Shown here one piece after another: positions 60,301 through 61,735 of a DNA stretch of 64,000 nucleotides. This DNA is from Margaritifera margaritifera (lineage: Eukaryota; Mollusca; Bivalvia; Unionida; Margaritiferidae): positions 5,480,501 to 5,544,500 of the forward strand of contig JAQPZY010001670.1 of assembly GCA_029931535.1 (NCBI GenBank), read 5' to 3'. A program made the translations under genes and the position numbers. The notes under the pieces were generated by a model. That model was not told where the DNA came from and ran no database searches. It saw only the letters and a program-made list of their open reading frames with translations. Position 1 is the stretch's first letter. Every line of letters begins with the position of its first letter.

Positions 60301-60622
60301 TTCATCATGATCTTACTGTTCTTATATATTTCAGCATGAGCATACATTGGAACTAAACTAGCTTTGTTATTGTTGTATATTTCAGCATGAGCATACATTG
60401 GAACTAAACTAGCTTTGTTATTGTTGTATATTTCAGCATGATCTTACAACCTCTAGTTCCTCAGAAGACATTCCACCAATTGAAGATGCAGCCCGCCTGG
60501 AAACCTGCGTGGAATCTCTGCGTGATGTTGTGGGGGACTCCATCCCCCAAGAACAGCTTGTACAGGTTTCCCTTGCTGCTGACTATGACCTGAACAGAGC
60601 CTTGAACTTTCTGTTCCCTTGA
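3692..60622 (+). CDS. BTB/POZ-BACK protein with UBA-like C-terminus (15 exons, 5' partial)
   Basis: The join of the 15 exons gives 2009 coding nucleotides and an open product of 669 residues ending at TGA 60620-60622. Numbering here starts from the split first codon. Residues 1-273 are mostly helical and charged, with a GGGGGQGG linker near 20. A Gln10 run lies near 316-325, followed by a Ser/Ala-rich stretch. The BTB domain spans about 380-494: 'TDMTFEIIV', then 'IPAHCVVIATHCEWFKRAL', 'SGMKES', 'LFLEYLYSG' and 'LADRYH'. A long insert sits between the first strand and the 'IPAH' motif. BACK-like sequence follows ('LCEQALRHHV', 'NVLYLLSFAD') to about 568. The last 50 residues (VVGDSIPQEQL...DYDLNRALNFLF) look like a UBA/CUE or HBS1 N-terminal-like three-helix fold. 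BTB-BACK proteins commonly serve as Cullin-3 substrate adaptors; that role is inferred. I do not recognise the whole architecture. It could also be a lineage-specific BTB protein with another function. Confidence 0.88.
3911..4129. mobile_element. Two-hairpin foldback element, copy M1
   Basis: Flanked by TA on both sides. The ends are inverted: ccgtatatgtactc and gagtatatacag. Inside are two adjacent hairpins. The first has arms like catagaccctgatctgcc and its inverse; the second has gcatagacccagatctgc and its inverse. No coding capacity. It resembles a MITE. Related copies are at 21960, 24420 and 25177. Confidence 0.8.
4130..5093. other. Intron 1 sequence with no feature seen
   Basis: AT-rich intronic DNA. 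I see no exon, RNA gene or clear repeat unit. Confidence 0.5.
5094..5465. repeat. Minisatellite, about 42-bp unit, 9 copies
   Basis: The unit is built around 'ggtcattccatccatctgta' followed by 'catctgtgattgcccaatct'. Copies differ at a few positions. It lies in intron 1 and is not coding. Confidence 0.9.
5466..6839. other. Intron 1 sequence with no clear feature
   Basis: AT-rich sequence. Short open frames show no family signature. A weak two-copy repeat of about 160 bp is present near 6420-6690, marked by related 'gttattattatatgtaaaca'-type text. Confidence 0.4.
8730..9360 (+). pseudogene. DIRS copy A reverse transcriptase remnant
   Basis: Frame-broken sequence encodes 'FLVPKASGKLGPVIDLS' followed by 'VSLDLNNAYLHIPVHPAS', the conserved RT core of DIRS/Ty3-type elements. 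Later, around 9215-9260, come the 'VEKSDLNSSQHFVHLGMEF' residues typical of the RT-RNase H connection. A poly-A tract near 9045 interrupts the segment where the YxDD box should be. Not functional. Confidence 0.8.
9540..10640 (+). pseudogene. DIRS copy A RNase H remnants, duplicated around a recombinase fragment
   Basis: A first RNase H segment (9560-10060) reads 'ICTDTSSGGWGALL' and 'LIMSNNLVV'. It is followed at about 10084-10215 by a piece of tyrosine recombinase (MDLNSLHFRLNGSVV, then TQPGFVAKNRL). RNase H sequence then restarts at about 10228 ('SSKWGLEEKAVVKAFNF', 'LIMSDSLVV'). The normal gene order is therefore scrambled inside this copy. Confidence 0.7.
10690..11860 (+). pseudogene. DIRS copy A tyrosine recombinase remnant
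   Basis: Recognisable pieces are 'LIEEKKLAPISVEGYCSMI', 'GREDIGLDKDL', 'YALKHYLKHT', 'KISAHETRAISGI' and 'IGWHAQSTFSCFYL'. The HxxR box (HETR) and the terminal tyrosine region of the integrase/recombinase fold are visible. The frame is broken in at least three places, for example stops near 11153 and 11575. Confidence 0.8.
12201..12976. other. Intron 1 sequence with no gene seen
   Basis: AT-rich DNA between the end of DIRS copy A and a 30-bp minisatellite. Nothing recognisable. Confidence 0.5.
12977..13132. repeat. 30-bp minisatellite, 5 copies, open on both strands
   Basis: The unit 'gtgtgccttattactgagaa' plus 'ggactacttt' repeats with almost no variation. Because 30 is a multiple of 3 and the unit lacks stops in several frames, it gives long but spurious open frames on both strands. 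Confidence 0.95.
13483..13582 (+). CDS. Exon 2 of the BTB gene
   Basis: The acceptor is ttgatttttcag and the donor is AG|gtcagt. The exon is 100 nt, entering after one base of a codon and leaving after two. It encodes 'ISKLLMMCDLFSRRKGELS' and 'REERHDIIKYTRS'. A second possible acceptor (ttctccag at 13522) would break phase with exon 1, so the upstream one was chosen. The text resembles a motif in exon 3. Confidence 0.88.
13890..13980 (-). mobile_element. SINE fragment
   Basis: Contains 'ggtttggtttggtgtttcat' and 'aaagtgcctttttcaaggac', the same body found in minus-oriented SINEs at 24822 and 56796 and plus-oriented at 49045. The tRNA-like head is missing. Confidence 0.55.
14160..14275. repeat. 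Short tandem units containing a perfect palindrome
   Basis: Two units carry 'attcactggagtgaat', whose 7-bp arms pair with a 2-nt centre. They are followed by a diverged copy ('gttcactggggtgaat') and by 'tttcatcttgtggagtgaat', which also appears in the hairpin at 14644. Probably the left part of one foldback element. Confidence 0.6.
14338..14400 (+). other. tRNA-like sequence (tRNA-Asp-like pseudogene or SINE head)
   Basis: The 'tggtctagtggtaagtatga' segment is A-box-like and 'ggttcaaatcc' is a good B box at the expected distance. The spacing and the 'ctgtgatgcaggagatcc' anticodon arm resemble tRNA-Asp, with a changed anticodon region. The acceptor stem does not pair well, so it is not an intact tRNA. 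Confidence 0.5.
14644..14767. repeat. Long hairpin just upstream of exon 3
   Basis: The left arm from 14644 ('gagtgaataatggatatatt') is the near-perfect inverse of the right arm ending at 14767 ('aatatatccattattcactc'). Pairing continues inward with gaps through 'gggtgaac..aactca' against 'tgagttttcaccc', leaving a loop of about a dozen nucleotides. The stem ends about 42 nt before the exon 3 acceptor. Confidence 0.75.
14810..14921 (+). CDS. Exon 3 of the BTB gene
   Basis: The acceptor is tcttcttttgtag and the donor is GAG|gtaaac. The exon is 112 nt. Its first base completes an Arg codon with exon 2 and it ends on a codon boundary. It encodes 'IPFFLRQLEKFLDVCKMHTS' followed by AMSVDERHEIATYLVPE. 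The C...S..ERH.I..Y pattern repeats that of exon 2. Confidence 0.9.
15287..15454 (+). CDS. Exon 4 of the BTB gene
   Basis: The acceptor is ctattccag and the donor is AAT|gtgagt. The exon is 168 nt (56 codons) in phase 0 at both ends. It encodes a helix (IESSMDMVSKFVSDSKAALE) followed by a lysine-rich polar stretch and 'SGHISNILGKTLKN'. The basic stretch is likely solvent exposed. Confidence 0.9.
15549..15700. repeat. Minisatellite, about 36-bp unit, 4 copies
   Basis: The unit is 'ttttatattgaccagtccag' plus 'tttaatactagatg'. It begins about 95 nt after the donor of exon 4. Confidence 0.9.
15701..17079. other. Intron 4 sequence with dispersed repeat text
   Basis: No exon found. The segment around 16080-16330 ('tcatgatcacag', 'ctggattcatgaaatttcat', 'aggtcactgtg') has relatives at 20540-20830 and 22670-22830, so it belongs to a dispersed family. 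A (TA)-rich run lies at 16617-16650. Confidence 0.5.
17080..19915 (+). mobile_element. DIRS-like retrotransposon copy B, internally deleted
   Basis: A gag-like region (17100-18990) is recognisable from 'LLHSAVVWELTQKL' and 'ALSKLKALSVELFHLHRDG'. It is joined near 19010 directly to the last 90 residues of the tyrosine recombinase ('WLSWVIRLVYSELS', 'IVESFGWHAQSTFSSFYL'). Reverse transcriptase, RNase H and most of the recombinase are gone. The HxxR box has decayed to HKIQ. The 3' tail contains an inverted pair: 'aatgtgattggataa' (19561-) and 'ttatccgatcacatt' (19628-), then a terminal copy at about 19857-19913. Inverted termini of this kind fit DIRS. Confidence 0.8.
19916..20869. other. Intron 4 sequence, dispersed repeats only
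   Basis: No coding signal. 20630-20700 has two copies of 'gtaggtcattatggtgtata'-type text. 20740-20830 is related to 16020-16110. Confidence 0.5.
21960..22444. mobile_element. Two-hairpin foldback element, copy M2, split by a SINE
   Basis: TA flanks both sides. It starts ccgtatgcactcgtgtataa and ends cgcaagtatagacag. The first hairpin arms are at 22001-22052 and the second at 22355-22410. A SINE sits between them at 22073-22330. Without the SINE its layout equals that of M1 and M4. Confidence 0.8.
22073..22330 (+). mobile_element. tRNA-derived SINE with perfect target duplication
   Basis: The head 'gtgtccgagtggtctaaggc' carries an A box and 'gtgggttcgagtctcgg' a B box, as in tRNA-Ser/Leu-derived heads. 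The body 'cggggtttgcccgg...cctccaccagataaaactgg...ggcgttaaaccc' resembles the conserved tail of bivalve SINEs. The end is an acaacaacaag-type simple tail. A 10-bp target duplication, actgattagt, stands at 22063-22072 and 22331-22340. Confidence 0.9.
22661..23197. other. Intron 4 sequence, dispersed repeat
   Basis: 22670-22830 belongs to the same dispersed family as 16110 and 20560 ('aggtcactgtgacttatat'). No exon is visible. Confidence 0.5.
23198..23332. repeat. (GTAT)n microsatellite
   Basis: About 33 tetranucleotide units with two single-base changes. The Met-Tyr-Val-Cys open frame over it is an artefact. Confidence 0.97.
23625..24178. repeat. Minisatellite, about 58-60-bp unit, 9 copies
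   Basis: The unit reads 'ggtacatcaaaccaagctcc', 'attcagtgaggataaggttt', 'catgaaacagggca'. Adjacent-unit variants recur as blocks, for example the 'gagactgtgcagg' variant at about 23818 and again at 23980, so part of the array was duplicated as a multi-unit segment. Confidence 0.92.
24420..24585. mobile_element. Two-hairpin foldback element, copy M3 (truncated)
   Basis: Starts with ccgtatatactcgcgtataa after a TA. The first hairpin (24462-24520) is intact. The second has lost its right arm, and the sequence passes straight from 'gcacattatgc' to 'ggtttgcagttggtat'. The right terminal repeat is missing. Confidence 0.8.
24686..24768 (+). CDS. Exon 5 of the BTB gene
   Basis: The acceptor is tttgtctttctag and the donor is AA|gtaagt. 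The exon is 83 nt, entering in phase 0 and leaving after two bases. It encodes a basic helix (ALHLRELKKLKRLHDR) and the aromatic stretch ASNFFFHFVQK. A minisatellite begins immediately at its donor. Confidence 0.88.
24822..24980 (-). mobile_element. tRNA-Met-derived SINE (minus strand)
   Basis: On the minus strand the head 'gtagctcagttggttcagaa' carries an A box. It is followed by 'cagactcataatccaaggg' and 'catgagttcgggtc', matching the anticodon arm (CAT) and B box of elongator tRNA-Met. The body contains 'gtgtccatgggaaaggcac', shared with the SINEs at 49045 and 56796. Confidence 0.75.
25177..25392. mobile_element. Two-hairpin foldback element, copy M4
   Basis: TA flanks both sides. Left end ccattatactcgtgtataat, right end acacgagtatatacgg. 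Both hairpins are complete. Inserted in the minisatellite downstream of exon 5. Confidence 0.85.
25510..27595 (+). mobile_element. Non-LTR retrotransposon (LINE) relic 1
   Basis: Reverse-transcriptase motifs appear in order: 'IYRPISFTTVIFKIFE', 'NQFGFKKQHSTDLCF', 'DDSKAFDRVNHWTLF' and 'GVRQGGVLWPLLFNMYRDDL'. At the catalytic box, FAVDMSL stands where FADD is expected. There are stops between segments and no intact frame. The 3' end is near 'aataaagaattcttatcttg'. The clade is unclear (Jockey/CR1-like). It lies sense to the host gene in intron 5. Confidence 0.85.
26343..27051 (+). pseudogene. LINE 1 reverse transcriptase core, broken
   Basis: Two open pieces (26343-26558 and 26575-27051) cover the RT fingers and palm. 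A stop separates them at 26556-26558, and the second piece ends at 27049. The usual metal-binding Asp-Asp pair is changed to Val-Asp, so the copy could not have been active even if the frame were intact. Confidence 0.8.
27596..28224. other. Intron 5 remainder
   Basis: A last minisatellite fragment (27597-27640) precedes plain AT-rich intron. Nothing else seen. Confidence 0.5.
28225..28300 (+). CDS. Exon 6 of the BTB gene
   Basis: The acceptor is aatgtatttttcag and the donor is CAA|gtgagt. The exon is 76 nt. Its first base completes a Lys codon from exon 5 and it ends in phase 0. It encodes 'ETFSSLSDNEKVRYISRGLD' plus SLVDQ. Confidence 0.9.
28301..29285. other. Intron 6, no feature seen
   Basis: AT-rich intron with a C-run at 28677-28684. 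No exon or clear repeat before the 50-bp array. Confidence 0.5.
29286..29695 (+). repeat. 50-bp minisatellite carrying the exon 7 splice acceptor
   Basis: Eight units, each with 'caaatttacag|gtacccaca' followed by 'ttgttaa'. The AG positions end at 29321, 29371, 29421, 29471, 29521, 29571, 29621 and 29671, exactly 50 bp apart. The last one is the real acceptor. Each unit therefore holds a pyrimidine-rich tract, AG and the first 15-24 nt of exon 7. Confidence 0.95.
29672..29776 (+). CDS. Exon 7 of the BTB gene
   Basis: The acceptor is the eighth copy in the array (aatttacag) and the donor is ATT|gtaagt. The exon is 105 nt, phase 0 at both ends. It encodes 'VPTLLSRLQIIMSDLDVKLT' then KREWKYLFKLGTSKI. 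The upstream copies were excluded because starting at any of them runs into TAA within the next unit. Confidence 0.9.
29777..31272. other. Intron 7 with simple repeats
   Basis: Contains an (ATT/GTT)n tract at about 30017-30061 and a (TA)n run at 30299-30324. No other feature is evident. Confidence 0.6.
31273..31503 (+). CDS. Exon 8 of the BTB gene (glutamine run)
   Basis: The acceptor is tatttttttcag and the donor is CAG|gtaagt. The exon is 231 nt (77 codons), phase 0. It encodes 'AWGVYKVENNHPTLEPLVQQ', a segment ending 'ASVVALGLCKP', ten glutamines (mixed CAG/CAA) and a low-complexity Ser/Ala/Thr tail. The Gln run probably varies in length between individuals. Confidence 0.9.
31504..31759. 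other. Start of intron 8
   Basis: Nothing recognisable. Confidence 0.5.
31760..32260 (+). repeat. Three tandem units of about 165 bp
   Basis: Each unit begins near 'tttggttaaagtttttcatt', continues through 'tatttcctaaacctcttgat' and 'gaagctaagacaat', and ends near 'cttgggttcagggtcacag'. The units are well diverged. Such units with a 'caaggtcac' motif are common in mollusc intergenic DNA. Confidence 0.75.
32261..33189. other. Intron 8 sequence with no feature seen
   Basis: AT-rich intron lacking exon or repeat signals I can support. Confidence 0.5.
33190..36115 (+). mobile_element. DIRS-like retrotransposon copy C, internally deleted
   Basis: The gag-like start (33200-33350) carries a Cys/His cluster ('CYSNHTCHICA'). 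It is followed by a low-complexity region with about 36-bp tandem units at 33960-34200 ('ccattacggatccat' types). The tyrosine recombinase remnant is at 34850-35480 ('HSMIFDTFRHQGREDIG', 'MDLNYLQFRSDGSMVLM'). RT and RNase H are deleted. The HxxR box reads NEIR, so the catalytic His is lost. The tail from 35730 contains inverted termini ('cctaatgttaatgtgattgg' at 36052). Confidence 0.8.
36271..36397 (+). CDS. Exon 9 of the BTB gene (BTB start)
   Basis: The acceptor is tatgtttcag and the donor is G|gtgaga. The exon is 127 nt, phase 0 in, one base out. It encodes 'LSAIESLCVPPFAHDSVIAK', 'RALELLKSGHK' and 'TDMTFEIIVAQ'. The last piece matches the first beta strand of BTB domains (sDvtF.v). The DIRS C tail ends only about 155 nt before it. 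Confidence 0.92.
36398..37329. other. Intron 9 start, no gene seen
   Basis: Contains a 'tttataccctacaatgacag' segment of a type often dispersed in mollusc genomes. No exon. Confidence 0.4.
37330..40251 (+). mobile_element. DIRS-like retrotransposon copy D, RT deleted
   Basis: The left terminus is marked by 'attacccgatcataatacat' (about 37347), the inverse of the DIRS 3' terminal text. Gag-like pieces lie at 37600-38070. RNase H follows at 38090-38720 ('SLHISLLEMKSIVKAFHFW'). The tyrosine recombinase spans 38790-39960, with 'KISAHEIRSI' retaining HxxR. The reverse transcriptase is missing between gag and RNase H (about 38075). The copy ends where copy E begins, with no host sequence visible between. 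Confidence 0.78.
41210..41758 (+). pseudogene. DIRS copy E RNase H remnant
   Basis: Two overlapping open frames cover the same region because a frameshift divides it. The productive text moves from 'ICTDASSSG'-like sequence near 41250 to 'LHIILLEMNAILNALHSWQE', 'LSNKSTVVNYIRRHGG' and 'VARWNAKLLTFACC'. The Asp residues of the catalytic core are only partly kept. Confidence 0.7.
42743..43588. mobile_element. hAT-like non-autonomous element nested in DIRS copy E
   Basis: Ends are CAGGGT at 42743 and ACCCTG at 43588, with imperfect inverted text around 'aaaaacct'. The flanks share tagaga (ggtagaga on the left, tagagatg on the right). It interrupts the recombinase part of copy E. Both ends are rich in 'aaaaaccttgaaaacc'-like units. 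Inside lies a piece of RNase H from another DIRS-type element. No transposase is seen. Confidence 0.5.
43150..43465 (+). pseudogene. RNase H fragment of a different DIRS-type element
   Basis: With one frameshift it reads 'YNMSNVAYLQHQGGSHAPSL', 'EITLRASHI', 'DSLSRSGKTVLMEWSLHRSI' and 'SLFSLWGY'. The DSLSR and EWSLH boxes are the hallmark end of the DIRS/Ty3 RNase H region. It is clearly distinct from the RNase H of copies D and E. Confidence 0.75.
44471..45163. other. Intron 9 sequence with no feature seen
   Basis: No exon or repeat recognised. Confidence 0.5.
45164..45475. repeat. Minisatellite of about 57 bp with alternating unit types
   Basis: Six units of 'gtcagcaactggtatgcagg', 'atatacatgcatggggatct', 'atgatgtc'. 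Units with 'catgtgtcag' alternate with units having 'cgtgtcag', and 'tacatgcatg' alternates with 'tacatacatg', so the array grew by duplicating a two-unit block of about 115 bp. Confidence 0.93.
45554..46665 (+). mobile_element. pogo/Tigger-like DNA transposon, deleted
   Basis: The left end CAGTGGTCCCCCTCTTGAAC and right end TAAGAGGGGGACCACTG are inverted repeats of about 17-20 bp, flanked by TA on each side. Subterminal 'cggccaccc' type repeats occur at both ends. The interior keeps only the N-terminal piece of a transposase. Length is 1112 bp. The DDE catalytic domain is absent. It lies in intron 9. Confidence 0.88.
46152..46364 (+). pseudogene. pogo/Tigger transposase N-terminal remnant
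   Basis: A 70-residue frame contains 'LSLEQKVKAIKLNEKRESIL', followed by 'ITTEKFYVRKIQI'. This matches the helix-turn-helix of CENP-B/pogo-type transposases. The frame stops soon after, and no DDE domain follows. Confidence 0.8.
46830..46998 (+). CDS. Exon 10 of the BTB gene (BTB core)
   Basis: The acceptor is gtgtgatttgcag and the donor is AA|gtaagt. The exon is 169 nt, entering after one base and leaving after two. It encodes an acidic insert (EFGDTVIDHTGSETVERTES), then 'EITHIPAHCVVIATHCEWFK' and 'RALLSGMKESIDK'. The 'IPAH..V....EWFK.AL..GMKES' pattern is the diagnostic centre of a BTB domain. Confidence 0.95.
46999..47384. other. Intron 10 start, no feature
   Basis: Plain AT-rich intron. 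Confidence 0.5.
47385..47570. repeat. 30-bp minisatellite, about 6 copies
   Basis: The unit is 'tgtatccagtggcttttgta' plus 'ttttgat', with variants. Open in one frame only because its length is a multiple of three. Confidence 0.85.
48090..48600. repeat. Diverged tandem units plus simple repeats in intron 10
   Basis: Text of the type 'gctgtatttctgaacaggtt' recurs near 48098, 48258, 48415 and 48548 (about 150-bp spacing), along with 'tgatctggcaccatatttgc' variants. A C-run is at 48244-48254 and a (TA)n run at 48339-48377. Confidence 0.65.
48832..48967 (+). CDS. Exon 11 of the BTB gene (BTB end)
   Basis: The acceptor is catttgttttctag and the donor is CAT|gtaagt. The exon is 136 nt, first base completing Lys, ending in phase 0. 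It encodes 'KITVHDTNPDLFRLFLEYLY', 'SGQMETNDMS' and 'TEQLVDIMTLADRYH', the C-terminal half of a BTB fold. Confidence 0.95.
49045..49245 (+). mobile_element. tRNA-derived SINE
   Basis: 'ggtggtgcagtggttagcac' (A box) and 'gtgcgggttgaaatcc' (B box) form the head. The body is 'gtgcccttgggaaaggcacc' and the tail 'gtaaaacaccaaaccaagcc'. The body matches the SINEs at 24822 and 56796. Confidence 0.8.
49246..49509. other. Intron 11 spacer
   Basis: No feature seen. Confidence 0.5.
49510..49970. repeat. 40-bp minisatellite with about 200-bp higher-order repeat
   Basis: The unit is 'gtatgtacacaatgtattgg' plus 'attcaaatataatataatca', about 11 copies. Variant units ('gagtaggtacacaatgtatg' and 'attcatatcataatataatc') recur exactly five units apart (about 49600/49800 and 49740/49940), showing that a five-unit block was duplicated as a whole. 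Confidence 0.93.
50434..50544 (+). CDS. Exon 12 of the BTB gene (BACK-like)
   Basis: The acceptor is tgatttgttgcag and the donor is AAG|gtaagc. The exon is 111 nt, phase 0. It encodes 'TLSLKSLCEQALRHHVDDEN' and 'VLYLLSFADQLNAKKLK', typical of the start of the BACK region ('L...CE..L...V..ENVL.LL..AD'). Its 3' half and donor are the founder copy of a downstream array. Confidence 0.93.
50495..51020 (+). repeat. 55-bp array carrying the exon 12 donor
   Basis: About nine copies of the last 50 nt of exon 12 with its donor: 'ctcagctttgcagaccaact', 'taatgctaagaagctcaag|gtaag'. Donor-like gtaag follows coding-like AAG at 50545 (real), 50600, 50655, 50765, 50817, 50872 and 51014. One copy has ggttag (50710) and one aagtatg. 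Each unit also holds a pyrimidine-rich 'cctcctcagctttgcag', so it looks like a small acceptor-exon-donor cassette. Confidence 0.93.
51021..51626. other. Intron 12 remainder
   Basis: A two-unit 'ctgtatagacacacattg' repeat near 51150. Otherwise nothing seen. Confidence 0.5.
51627..51736 (+). CDS. Exon 13 of the BTB gene
   Basis: The acceptor is cactttacatctacag and the donor is GG|gtaagt. The exon is 110 nt, phase 0 in, two bases out. It encodes 'DLILNYVAEHPQVTNSELFQ' and 'DLPEYLQMEVETVSIT', the continuation of the BACK-like helices. Confidence 0.93.
52029..53188. mobile_element. Possible hAT-like element
   Basis: The left end 'cagggtttgcacagtcttga' with repeated 'aaaagtgcttga' text and the right end 'ttgaaattaaatatttgtcc...tatgaacc' are of the type seen at hAT ends. 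The flanks share cattat. The interior is non-coding. Text at 52245-52320 ('gggtcgcttatg') relates in reverse to 2440-2500. Boundaries are tentative. Confidence 0.4.
53280..53603 (+). pseudogene. DIRS copy F reverse transcriptase remnant
   Basis: The reading shifts frame once. 'LNISPWVFIRIMDRVM' and 'LNYLDDVIQKQ' lie in the open part, including YLDD. Upstream, 'LVIDLSSQPIH' stands in the same core in another frame. The preceding 'SLDLQDAYLH' core is only seen out of frame. Confidence 0.8.
54620..55080 (+). pseudogene. DIRS copy F tyrosine recombinase remnant
   Basis: Open over 100 residues: 'MLCHHGRYDICQNKDLSNLL', 'KWNLPWAIMWLNKAPFKPLS', 'YKTCFLVTLDTAGRISEIYT'. The 'AGRISEI' stretch corresponds to the first catalytic Arg region (A.RvsEl) of tyrosine recombinases. 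Confidence 0.8.
56690..57995 (+). mobile_element. Non-LTR retrotransposon (LINE) relic 2
   Basis: RT text 'GVPQGSDLSPVLFLIYVD' is interrupted by a SINE and resumes 'NDLPLSNEFTNADFWADDAT', so the catalytic ADD is kept. Downstream is the C-terminal domain text 'YFSTLWTNYAK', 'MAYNI'-like and 'AVLV*KCLHGAAPEYLHDL'. The 3' end ('gagtcatcctctatagataa') runs into (ATT)n at 57969-57991, a typical LINE tail. Sense to the host gene, intron 13. Confidence 0.82.
56796..56945 (-). mobile_element. SINE inserted in LINE 2
   Basis: On the minus strand 'gtgtgtccttgggcaaggca' and 'gctgtaaaacaccaaatcaa' match the body and tail of the SINEs at 49045 and 24822. It splits the LINE reading frame exactly at the 'IYVD/ND' position. 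Flanks 'atgttgat' and 'atgtcaat' look like a decayed target duplication. Confidence 0.75.
58216..58336 (+). CDS. Exon 14 of the BTB gene
   Basis: The acceptor is tcattgtttgcag and the donor is AAT|gtaagt. The exon is 121 nt, first base completing Gly, ending in phase 0. It encodes a polar, serine-rich linker ('LDSRSHNMTNHSYTDVPSSA') and 'ISEVDEMMNNMQFVERVN'. Confidence 0.9.
58337..58914. other. Intron 14 start, no feature
   Basis: AT-rich intron without repeats I can support. Confidence 0.5.
58915..60436 (+). repeat. 1.5-kb array carrying the last exon's splice acceptor
   Basis: Composite units made from 'ttgttgtatatttcag|catg', 'atcttactgttcttgttgta' and 'ctaaactagctttgttattg'. At least ten copies show an intact 'ttcag|catgat' like the real acceptor at 60435-60436. 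Others have ttcat or ttcaa. The last two units before the exon are about 55 bp and almost identical ('gagcatacattggaactaaa'). Long leucine/valine/cysteine-rich open frames here are artefacts of the unit. Confidence 0.93.
60437..60622 (+). CDS. Exon 15 of the BTB gene (last coding exon)
   Basis: The acceptor is tgtatatttcag and the stop is TGA at 60620-60622. It is 186 nt in phase 0. It encodes 'HDLTTSSSSEDIPPIEDAAR', 'LETCVESLRDVVGDSIPQEQ' and 'LVQVSLAADYDLNRALNFLF' plus P. The final 45 residues look like a UBA/CUE or HBS1 N-terminal-like three-helix domain, so ubiquitin or ubiquitin-like binding is possible. Confidence 0.93.
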   Translation, partial: HDLTTSSSSEDIPPIEDAARLETCVESLRDVVGDSIPQEQLVQVSLAADYDLNRALNFLFP

Positions 60623-61000
60623 GGTGTGATTGTATGGATTAATTAGGGGCTCTGTTATCTCTCCAGGATAAATTTCAGAATACTGGTGGAGACATTTAGT
60701 GAGGACAGATGTAGAGATGAATCATGTTTCCATCCATACTATTACTACTGTTTGTTATTCATCTCAGATAGTGTTTACCAGCTGAGACAAATGTAATAAT
60801 TGACACTTTCCAGTATGCTATAATCCTGTTGATGAGAGCCATACAAGTGGTCCATGAGGGAGCCATATCTTGAGGGATGTTACAGCAAGGCTCTGTCCTG
60901 ATAATGCATTAAAACACAAAAACAGAGTATGATGGGAAATCACTGTACAGTTGGTTTGCATGAGCCATGAACTAAAATAAAATGAAATAAATAGCAATGA
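60623..61000 (+). other. Probable 3' UTR with polyadenylation signals
   Basis: No coding follows the TGA. AATAAA occurs at 60976-60981 and 60986-60991, the first such signals after the stop. The true cleavage site cannot be told from sequence. Confidence 0.5.
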
Positions 61001-61097
61001 TAAAACAAAATTTGACAAATTGAATTGGATCTATGATCATACCCATATTCTTAGAGGTGCAGTGGTATTCTAAGGCCTTTATAGTGCGGGACCACTG
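60844..61097. mobile_element. Possible short pogo-like element in the 3' UTR region
   Basis: Left 'ta|caagtggtccatgagggagc' and right 'gcgggaccactg|ta' resemble the ends of the pogo-like element at 45554 (CAGTGGTCC...GGACCACTG) and are flanked by TA. The left end has one extra base. If real, the AATAAA signals at 60976 and 60986 lie inside it. Confidence 0.35.
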
Positions 61098-61479
61098 TAT
61101 CAATGGACAAGAAATCTGAGAAAGAGACTTGTGGGCTGATAAATTTGTGTCAAATATTTTTGATAATAAATACCATTTTTTATTTCTAAAAACTTGCAAG
61201 GGAAGGACAAGCAAGCAGCAAATGAAGCAGCAAAAATGGTTACTTATAGCACTAAATCATTACTAATGTTCTCTGCTAGCATCTTTAACTTCCCCACAAA
61301 ATTCAAAATTGCAAAATAACATAGTGCATTAAATGCTGCAGTGATTAGAATGTTGGTGTAGTGTTGCAGCTTGCAAAATAATTGAGATTCAGCTACTAGC
61401 AAAGCACACAGTGTGCTGTTTAAAAAGTTGAACATTACATTTATTGAATATGAATATCTCAAATAGTCTAACACTGACA

Positions 61480-61735
61480 GGGTGAAACGATCACATGGAT
61501 GGTATCACCTGGACAGTATAACCTGAACAGGGTGACACTGTCACATGGATGGTATCACCTGGACATGGTGACACTGTCTCATGGATAGTATCACCTTTAC
61601 AGTGTAACATTGACATTGTGAAACTGTCGCATGGATGGTATCACCTGGACAGTGTAATCTGGACAGGGTGACACTCTCACATGGATGGTATCACCTGGAC
61701 AGCTGACACTGTCACATGAATTGTAACACTTGGAA
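61480..61735. repeat. Minisatellite in 3' flank
   Basis: Irregular units combining 'gtcacatggatggtatcacc', 'tggacagtgtaacctgg' and 'acagggtgacact', about 4-5 copies of 50-60 bp. Confidence 0.85.
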
